A stretch of DNA of 64,000 bases from Heliocidaris tuberculata (taxonomy: Eukaryota > Echinodermata > Echinoidea > Camarodonta > Echinometridae). The position numbers and the translations under genes are program-made. The DNA lies in NCBI GenBank assembly GCA_025618425.1, contig CM046833.1:4186298-4250297 (forward strand), given 5' to 3'. Shown here in pieces: positions 56,404 through 64,000 of the stretch. The notes beneath the pieces were generated by a model, which was not told the DNA's origin, made no database searches, and worked only from the letters and a program-made list of their open reading frames with translations. Position 1 is the stretch's first letter; every line of letters starts with the position of its first letter.

Positions 56404-57443
56404 ACCAATTAATGATTTATATATTGGTTGCCAATAATACCTTTGATTATATCTGCCGTAAAATCGCTCTCCATCCTAACAGAGAAAGATATATTCATAG
56501 TGACATATTTGTATTTTTTTTTCTTTTCCAACAAGATACAAATGCAAAATACAGTTATCATAATAATAAAGACTATGCAAAATTTATACAAAACCTTACA
56601 TTCGAACTAAAGATAGATCAACACTGTGATCCCCTCTCCCCATTTGTTTTAAACTCGCAAATTCTAAATTAGGACACTGTTTTAAAAGGGAGACGCGGAG
56701 AGCGGAGTGGAGTCGACATTCTGTCCCTCATTCCCAACCCCCACCCCCCAAGAATGGACGTAACCTCCACATCAACCTTCAGATCACCACAAAAGCGCAC
56801 CTATTGGAGATGCATTGCGCACGTATCTGAGCCTTTGTTTATATCATAGTTATCATGATTGAGTCATTCTGATGGGATTTTATAGTTCGAATTTTTATCT
56901 TCTTTTACTTCAAGACTTGTCTTGCTTCGACCAAGCTCACCTCTCTAGTTTCAACCCCTGAATTCATCAAGGTAAATGTATATACAACAAAAAGATATTT
57001 TAAGATATGCCTCACAAAACATGCAAAGGTTATAGCTGCATGTACGATCTCGGCAGTATGCTGCCGCATTGGTTATAAAGTGGAATGTCGTACGTCGTAT
57101 TTTATGTGGCTTTGTCAGTGCGTCATTTAAAAGATGAACAAGAGTTTTAAACGAGTGAATGCGATATTTGGGCATTCTAAATTTCAAGATGACTTCTTTA
57201 CAGGTTAAACATATAGAAATTGAGTTCATTTTCTTCTTCAAGTGATCTTGGTAGCAGAATGATGAATTGCTACCGAAATGACAAGGATCCTGAGGTGTCC
57301 ATGAAGAATACAGGAAGACAATGATAAATTTTGCGTACGGTAATTTCTATTTTCACGATTGCTGTAATAATCTATGCAAATGGAATGCACATTTTCTTTT
57401 AATTAAATCGATAACAAAGAAGAGTCTAAGGATATGAGATCGT
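56404..57443. other. unassigned AT-rich sequence
   Basis: No gene recognised; only short frames without support. Confidence 0.5.
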
Positions 57444-57464
57444 ATACTACTTCTTCTACTACTG

Positions 57465-57506
<42 letters not shown>

Positions 57507-57565
57507 TTTTTTTTTACTAATTAACATGTATATAGTGATGGTAGTAGTAGTAGTAGTAGTAATAA

Positions 57566-57623
<58 letters not shown>
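57444..57623. repeat. facing (ACT)n and (AGT)n microsatellites
   Basis: (ACT)n at 57444-57506 is followed, after about 30 bp, by (AGT)n at 57538-57623. The two arrays are inverted relative to each other and could pair as a stem of up to ~60 bp. Confidence 0.95.
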
Positions 57624-57888
57624 TGCTGTGGTCGTTGTAGTAATGATGATGATGATCATAATAATAATCATAATAATAGTAATAATATTGATTATATAAA
57701 TGATAATAACAATAGGTATAATAGTAATGAATAAATAATAATAAATGACAGTAATAATGATTATTCTACTATTACTGCTACTGCTGCTGCTGCTGCTACC
57801 ACTTCTACTACTTCTACTATCACTTCTATTTCTCTGATAAATAATAATGGTGATAATGATAATGATAATGATGATATTAAATGATAAC

Positions 57889-57931
<43 letters not shown>

Positions 57932-57960
57932 GTAATGATGATGATAACACGCAAATAAAG
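57624..57960. repeat. AT-rich triplet repeat mosaic
   Basis: Interrupted ATG, AAT, CTG and CTT triplets, with a pure (AAT)n run at about 57885-57930. Confidence 0.85.
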
Positions 57961-58962
57961 TAAATTATAAAAATTGGCTCATGATGATAGTAGTAATAAG
58001 ATGAATATTGTTCAATGGAATGATGCAAAGAGTAAACAGTACAAACAATCGATCTTATAACACGAACCATTTTGAAATGACATCATAATGTTTTCACTAA
58101 TGCTTTCCTTGCATTTTCAGGCTAATCTGTAGTGGTAAATTGTTTTAAAAATACACTCTTGGCTCATCTTTTTAAAATTGCTTTTAGGTTGATTTTCTTC
58201 CATCTTGTAAGTTGTTCCATTGCTGTGTGTTTTTATTTCCTTGCTTTTCTTATTACTTGTGATTGCCTAATATTTTCATGTTCTCACTTTTTTTCTCCAT
58301 TTGCGACTTTCGCACATTACTTACGAGGAGTTGGCACATTACTAATAATTTACTTTATCATTTATATTATTAATCGTTAGGTATTAAATGTTATTATCCA
58401 AATTATAACTTTTATGCTATATAAATAACCCAATTCACCCTAGTATCTTTCCTGCAATAATGAGAGAAACGCGTGTATTTTAAAGGCATTTGCGATATTC
58501 TTTTTAATGTCCGTGATATACTGTGAGTAGTTTAATGATATGATCCGAGATAACATGCATTTATGTGAACCTTTCCTATACAAATACCGAAACAATGGGG
58601 GAGGGGCGGTGTGATTAATATTTTCCTTCCAAGATGTGAGATTCACGTCTGATTCAATGTAAAATTGATACTACTTCTTTTTTCTTTGAAGGAAGGCAGG
58701 ACCTTGGAACTTTAATCAACAAACACTGCTTTTTTTTCATTTTCCCTTAGTTAACAATATTTTCGTGCAAAAAAGAGTTGTCGATCTTGTTTGCCTTCTT
58801 CATACAGCTTTTATACTCTGATTACCGAGTGCAAATATTCTGAAATAAACCTACTCGGACAATATGGCTAACAGAGCAACGGCACGCACAGCTGGTCATG
58901 GGTTAGTGCTCGCCTATTCCCAAGACAATGACTAAATATTGTAAAACCACGGCCCTATGCTT
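57961..58962. other. unassigned AT-rich sequence
   Basis: No gene recognised. Confidence 0.5.
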
Positions 58963-58965
58963 CTA

Positions 58966-59028
<63 letters not shown>

Positions 59029-59081
59029 TACTACTACTACTACTACTACTGCTACTACTACTATTACTACTATTACTATTT

Positions 59082-59127
<46 letters not shown>

Positions 59128-59133
59128 TACTAC
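58963..59133. repeat. (ACT)n microsatellite
   Basis: About 170 bp of CTA/ACT triplets with a few TAT and GCT interruptions. Confidence 0.95.
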
Positions 59134-59494
59134 ATGGATAAGATTTATACTTGTAATACAGGCCTTATATATTTACACCTTCATTTATATTGGGAAAAAC
59201 ACAACCTTTTTACTTATTTGTATTTTTTATTTGATTTTATTTGTTTCCACGTTCAGGTTACATAATGCTTAACAATGAAAAGCAAAATTATAAGCATATA
59301 AATAAAATGACATAATACAAGGAGTATTATACACTACAATGACAACTCAGTGTATGAAAATAATTTCCAGTAATAGTAAACGCATAAGGTATATAAACAT
59401 GTGGGGGAACCTATTAAAAGCGGGGCTTGTCGAGTTAGGACACATTTAGCAAAGAAAGCAGAGGCGTCGAATCGTTCGGTATAGATAAAGCAAT

Positions 59495-59535
59495 GGAGGG
59501 GCAGAGCATTGTTTACAAACAATGCTTGCCCCTCC
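59495..59535. repeat. palindrome upstream of the NXPE gene
   Basis: GGAGGGGCAGAGCATTGTTT, then AC, then AAACAATGCTTGCCCCTCC: a 19-20-bp stem with a 2-base centre and one bulge. It lies ~370 bp before the first possible NXPE start codon. A cruciform, a foldback remnant or a dimeric binding site are all possible. Confidence 0.8.
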
Positions 59536-59636
59536 TTGTCCGGAGACTTATACACAAGACCACAAAACCCTCGCGCAATATCACGCAGCTTGCGCTAGAC
59601 AAAATTTTTAGCGTGAAAAGTTCTCGTGCTTTGTTT

Positions 59637-59674
59637 TCACGTGATATGTCTGGCTGCTTTTCATTGGCCCAATA
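59637..59674 (+). promoter_or_regulatory. candidate NXPE promoter elements
   Basis: A palindromic E-box (TCACGTGA, 59637-59644) and facing CCAAT boxes (ATTGGCCCAAT, 59663-59673) lie in a locally GC-richer stretch ~200 bp upstream of the first ATG. The motifs are short, so this is suggestive only; no TATA box was assigned. Confidence 0.25.
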
Positions 59675-59863
59675 TTTCAAGCATAATACAATCTTCGAAT
59701 GAATTAATAACTTTACCTGTTCTTCCAAGAAATATTGATGTAATTAGATTATATTTAACTCCAGTAGATTAGGGAAAGTACTAATCCAACTTTCGATAAG
59801 TTTGATTAATCCTAGAAATTTAGAGAACGACCCGTAATTTTTAGAGAAAGAAAGAGAGAAAAT

Positions 59864-60130
59864 ATGAAAGAAATGATCATGATGAAGAAAGTGACTTATT
59901 TTCTATCCATTTTCGTTATGATTTCTTTGATCACTGCCTCCATTCCGTTTGTTTATTTGCAGAAATTTCCCAGCCAAATGGCATGCAGTCTCTTCAGGTC
60001 ACCTCTTTCCCGCCTCATGTTATTGGTCTTTTCATCGGCTCTGCTCGTAGTCCTCCAGCTATCTTTGAAGTCACCCATGTCACCGTTGCTACAGCGAAAC
60101 TTCAAACACAATGATACTCAAACACAGAGG
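59864..60130 (+). CDS. NXPE exon 1 (membrane anchor)
   Basis: 89 codons, phase 0, donor GTGAGT at 60131. There are two hydrophobic stretches, residues ~9-32 and ~50-67. A good acceptor (TTTATTTGCAG, ending 59960) lies just before an in-frame ATG at 59978 (MACSLFRSPL...). Starting there would give a simple type II anchor with a short basic tail and make the upstream part untranslated or intronic. I list the longer form but consider ATG 59978 at least as likely. Confidence 0.65.
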
Positions 60131-63100
60131 GTGAGTCCGTATGTTCTTCTAGGAGCTGATCCACATTTTTTTCTTTTGAAAATCGGATAAAGAAACCGAT
60201 CACATTTTTATTTGATTATTTACATTAAACAAAAAATGAATAGATCGTTGGAAAGGTGCTCTTGGTACTTAGCGTTTGCCACACTGGTTTTAAAAGGGGG
60301 CCCTTAATCCGCCACTTAGTCCTTAGTACTTTACTTGGAGTGGGTACCGCGTCGAGATTTCATGTATCCATTGCACTGTGGTAAATTTCCTCCTATATTA
60401 CTCATTTGAAATGTGTCGTATCTAACAAGTTACAAATTAAAACAAATCGTCTTTGTAATACAGTTTATAGAATGTCTAATATGGGAACATGCCCCAAGTT
60501 TTATTGTTTTCCTGCTCATATGCGAGACAGATAATTTCAAAGTTTTACACTTTACTTTGGCTCTAGAATGTACTCATCAAGCAAAATGAAGCAAGTTTAA
60601 ACGCGTCAAACGAAGCGTCTTTGTCCCAGAAAACTCAGAACGTATACAGCAACAACACTGCGCACACGAGCAATGTCTTCTCTAAGGCAGAGATCATCAA
60701 CGCGAAGGCTTCATATCAGGTCAAGGACAATCTACAGATCCGTATTACAGCACGGGATATCAACAACGTGCCGAAGACTTATGGAGGTGACTACTTCCGG
60801 GTCAAACTATACACCGCAGAAACACAGTCATCTTGGAGCATTGACGTTACGAATGACCTCGGAAATGGCACCTACATTGCTGACGTCACTTTGCGATGGC
60901 CTGGGAAGGTATCAGTGATTGTGACGTTGGTTCATCCCAGTGAAGCTATAAGGATCCTTCAGAGGATCCGAGACCTGGAGCCCGGTAGGATGGTGTTCAT
61001 TGGGCGCTACCTTCGGACACTCGACTCGGGGATTGAGGCCTTTGAAGATGTCATGTGCCTTCCAAAGGTTATCCGTAATGTGAGTAGAGCCAATTCCAAT
61101 CACTCCCAGGATAGTTAGATACGATTGCCGATACCCCTCCCCCATTAACAAAACAAAAGCACGATTTAATCCCCGAAAGAGACTACATTAAGAATTGGCC
61201 GAGTTCCAATTTACTAATTATTACTTATCATTCCACTTATGAATGAGCATGAATAAAATAAAGTCTGTTGAAACAGACTTGCAAAAGCTATAGTTGTTGA
61301 ACAATATCATCAGAATGTTTCAATATTGAGAATTCTATGACAAATCCCGAAAAAAAAATATTTACCTGTGTCTCGACCGGATCAAGATTCGTTAAGCTAT
61401 CTGGATAAAAAGAACACCCAACAACGTGAAGAGAGGTGGGTTACGTGCATATAGTACTGGTCTGAGAAAGGTGTCTGACATGGAAACTGTCACAGGTAAA
61501 TTGCTTTTTGGATGTATCATATAATTATTTCCCAATTACTGTGAATAACGTATCAAAAGTATGTTTACCTTTTTTTTTACCCTTATGTTGAAAGCAATCT
61601 CTCTGTAACTTTACGGATGGAAGAACAGGCTACCCTTGGTACTGTGTAGCGCCCTCTAATAAAAGTTTATCCTGTGATGACTGGAAGCTTTACTCGGTAG
61701 ATCCTAAATTATGCGAGAAATACACTATGGAGGCCGTCAGCAAGGAGGAGCTAGAAATATTCAATATGTAAGTTTTACTTTTATTACCTCACCCGATTCG
61801 CCAAGAGGGATGATAAAGGGTTTACAAATTTGTGCACATCACCAAAATCGTTCGGTTGATTGTAACGGTGCTATCCATGACTGTCTTTTATAGGCCAAGG
61901 ATTGGCTTTATTTGTAGTTAGTTGCCCGTGATATAAACAGTATATCAGTACCTTGTGGTGTCCCCAGAAGTTCTTTACTCGGTTCCTGTTTGTTTTTATA
62001 TATTGATGGCTTCCGAAATTCTATTTTTTTTTCTTTTTCAATTTTTAATCTCATCCTAACACCCAATCTCTCCTTTGTATTGTAGATGATAAATTAAAAA
62101 TGGTTTAAGCCTGAATAAACGGTAAAATTCTTTACTCGTGACATAAAAATTAAACGTTCATTACTTGTTTGTAAAATATATGGTTTGTCAGCAAAAAGCA
62201 TTTTTATTCTGACTTTTACGTTATCAGTCAGTACTTCGTAGGCACGTTCAACGGTTACGATGAGTTATGGTTATAAAAATGGCTGTGGAACGAAACCTAC
62301 TGCACACACTCTAACATTCTATAAACCAACTCTCCCTACAATGATACATATCAAATATATGTCGTTTTCATTTCTCTGCAGACATAAGTTGCCTATTAAG
62401 AATTCACCGCCTCCTCTCAACGTAGTTGGCGACTATAAAAGTGAGTACAATGATCAAAAATGTTGCATATAAAATAGATTTATTGTATCCCATGAAAACT
62501 CTTGTGGAAAGAAAGTAATCAGAAAATGAATGGTAACAGTTTTTAGTATGATTTTATGGGCACGCAAAGTCAATAGGCGGAGAAAATATTAGAATTATTG
62601 TTCAGTTTTGATTGATTAATTGATTTTGAAATGGATACATTTTCAATGAAGTGAAATAGAGAAAGAAAAATTATCGGTCGTAGTCCCTCTATATACAACT
62701 TATGCCTAAGAACGCTGTGGCCAAAAGCAAGTCAGTTACTTGAAACATAAACATATTCATTAAACATCTATTTGGCTATAGTTTGAAGTTCCAAGGAACA
62801 CCTATGAAATGAATGAAAAGGGGACACGTCTCCCGAGAATTCAAACAAATCTTTAAACATGACATGCACAAATTACTGATAACTTACTTTTTATCATATT
62901 GATTTGCATTTTGCCATGATATTGTTATTTCCTAAAATTTCTTTGACCTGAATTCTTAATAATGATTAAGAATAAAAACCTGTATTTCTGTTGGGAAAGC
63001 CCACGAGACTGAACAATCCAAACTGCCGGTCTCGAGAGCCCTCGATCTAAAATTTACATGCAAAAGAGGTCGTTTCTGATCAATAAAGAAATAGAGAAGA

Positions 63101-64000
63101 CCAGGGCCCCGTTGCATAAAACTTACCATTAATGGTAACTATTCCATTGTAACATCACTCAACAGCCAATCAAAATCAAGGTTTCCATGGGAGTTACCAC
63201 TGATGGCAAAGTTACCGCTAATGGTAAGTTTTATGCAACGGGGCCCAGGGTGCTATTTTATACTTTTACAGTGTTAAATGTCATCGGCGTTTTTATTTTT
63301 CATGTTCGTTACCTCCTAAACAATACAGCTTGGAAGGAAAGCATATTCTCCTATCAGGATTCTCTACCATCCTGCAAACCAGGACAACACTTACACAACC
63401 CTACTCCTTCGGGCTTCTACATCAAGAACGTCTGGTTTTCAGACCAATGCAAAATCCGTCAATTTACCAAAACGGATGTCTTGGAGTGCCTGCAGAACAG
63501 ACAAGTTCATATCTTTGGTGACTCAACTTCTAGACAGTTCTACATGGAGTTCGCCGAAAAGTACAAACCTGAGATAGTGGGGAAGAAACCAGTAGATAAA
63601 ACTGAAAGTATAATGGGGCCGTTGTATGCTAAAGGTGCTAAATTCAACATCTCTGTAGATTTCAGATTTCATGGCTTTCCCGCTCGTCCATCGGGCTCAC
63701 TTCGCACGGAGACGATCGATTACATCATCAATCGACTGGACGATCTCAAAGTTGACTCAAGATCAGTAATTTTAATTTCTGTGGGAACGCACTACACGAC
63801 ATATCCTCTGGGTATGTACGAAGAGAGAATGATAGATATCAGAGCAGCTGTTCAGAGACTACACAAAAGAAGTCCAAAAACGCTTGTGGTCTTCAAGAAC
63901 GCAAACACTCGAAATTACAAGAAGATCCTATATCAGTTGCAGAACAGCGAGTGGTACGTTAGAACGTTAGATCTGACGATGAGAGCGGTTTTGAAGGATT
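59864..64000 (+). CDS. NXPE family gene, 5' part, five exons (partial)
   Basis: Neurexophilin and PC-esterase domain protein, incomplete at the window end. Five exons join with matching phases: 59864-60130, 60567-61079, 61595-61767, 62382-62440 and 63329-64000, with GT-AG introns throughout. The order is a membrane anchor, an NXPE domain, a Cys-rich linker, then a GDSL/SGNH esterase-like domain with the nucleophile motif GDSTS. Family members are secretory-pathway or type II membrane proteins; the esterase domain is related to carbohydrate acetyl-transfer and esterase enzymes, but the substrate here is unknown. The last part, expected to hold the catalytic Asp and His, is outside the window. 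The intron before exon 5 holds a MITE. The particular paralog cannot be told. Confidence 0.9.
60567..61079 (+). CDS. NXPE exon 2 (NXPE/neurexophilin-like domain)
   Basis: 171 codons, phase 0 at both ends, acceptor GGCTCTAG at 60566 and donor GTGAGT at 61080. It encodes the family signature: ITARDINNVPKTYGGDYFRV, NDLGNGTYIADVTLRWPG and VTLVHPSEAI. Reading on past the donor meets a stop at 61116, which supports splicing here. Confidence 0.88.
61595..61767 (+). CDS. NXPE exon 3 (Cys-rich linker)
   Basis: 173 nt starting at phase 0 and ending after two bases of a codon; acceptor TTGAAAG, donor GTAAGT at 61768. Encodes LCNFTDGRTGYPWYC and a CDDW motif, with Cys spacing typical of the segment between the two domains. 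NFT is a possible N-glycosylation site. Confidence 0.8.
62382..62440 (+). CDS. NXPE exon 4 (short linker exon)
   Basis: 59 nt between TTTCTCTGCAG and GTGAGT. It completes the split codon from exon 3 and leaves one base for exon 5. Encodes HKLPIKNSPPPLNVVGDYK. Confidence 0.75.
62441..63103. other. NXPE intron 4, first part
   Basis: AT-rich intron sequence with no other feature seen. Confidence 0.6.
63104..63246. mobile_element. MITE in NXPE intron 4
   Basis: Ends GGGCCCCGTTGCATAAAAC and its inverse (GTTTTATGCAACGGGGCCC) enclose smaller inverted ATGGTAACT-type motifs; 143 bp, no coding sequence. Target duplication is at most a few bases (AG on both sides). Confidence 0.85.
63329..64000 (+). 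CDS. NXPE exon 5 (PC-esterase domain, cut by window end)
   Basis: Acceptor TACAG at 63328. It opens with a Cys-containing lead (FSDQCKIRQF), then VHIFGDSTSRQFYMEF with the Ser nucleophile at about 63521. A block with SVGTHYTTYPLG (~63780) and a VVFKNANTRNY segment, equivalent to the conserved Asn/Gly oxyanion region and central strand of SGNH-type domains, follow. Open to the last base. Confidence 0.88.

Noticed and set aside
57504..58070. 188-codon minus-strand frame and similar long frames in 58928-59272
   Set aside because: They are translations of triplet microsatellites (Thr, Ile, Leu, Tyr or Ser runs).

Overview
This is AT-rich eukaryotic DNA, almost certainly from a marine deuterostome invertebrate; an echinoderm or hemichordate is my best guess, not proven. 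The grounds are a spliced NXPE-family gene, a Ty3/gypsy element of the deuterostome Gmr1 type (integrase before reverse transcriptase), a DIRS element, a high load of hAT- and mariner-type MITEs, many simple repeats and poly-G/poly-C runs. There are no operons and no prokaryotic features. The only host gene I can support is the 5' part of an NXPE gene on the + strand at 59864-64000, which runs off the window. All other coding sequence belongs to mobile elements. Layout: 1-4757 is mostly unassigned sequence with one hAT-type MITE, a 106-bp tandem duplication and a dispersed repeat whose second copy is at 53050. 4758-11997 holds two nearly identical 3.57-kb units in direct tandem with partial units on both sides; each carries a hAT MITE with a perfect 8-bp target duplication. 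12690-27950 is a three-level nest. A decayed APE-type LINE (CR1/L2/Jockey-like) was split by a Gmr1-type gypsy element (13835-26127; 5-bp target duplication ACTAT; two 1288-bp LTRs). The upstream LTR was then split by a 4995-bp DIRS element (14635-19629). The order of insertion can be read directly, and both inner elements are young. The gypsy gag-pol is one 1518-codon frame broken by only two stop codons. The DIRS element has identical 164-bp inverted repeats and an intact tyrosine recombinase, but has lost its reverse transcriptase core. 28865-33190 holds two tandem 2.1-kb copies of a CpG-dotted repeat, each with the same tRNA-derived SINE inside the same target duplication. 33191-36750 is a mosaic of MITE, SINE and Tc1 remnants plus a 29-bp palindrome inside an 8-bp direct repeat. 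36752-48570 contains three copies of a long-TIR element (R) alternating with a second module (S) in a roughly 1.99-kb tandem array, the first copy being displaced by 5.9 kb of other sequence. 50113-52058 is a complete mariner-like transposon with about 200-bp TIRs and an uninterrupted transposase. 52380-59400 is MITEs and triplet microsatellites. 59864 to the end is the NXPE gene. How the parts relate: the elements are independent of each other, and their nesting gives relative ages (LINE oldest, then gypsy, then DIRS). The NXPE gene would make a type II membrane or secretory-pathway protein with a neurexophilin-like domain followed by a GDSL/PC-esterase domain.
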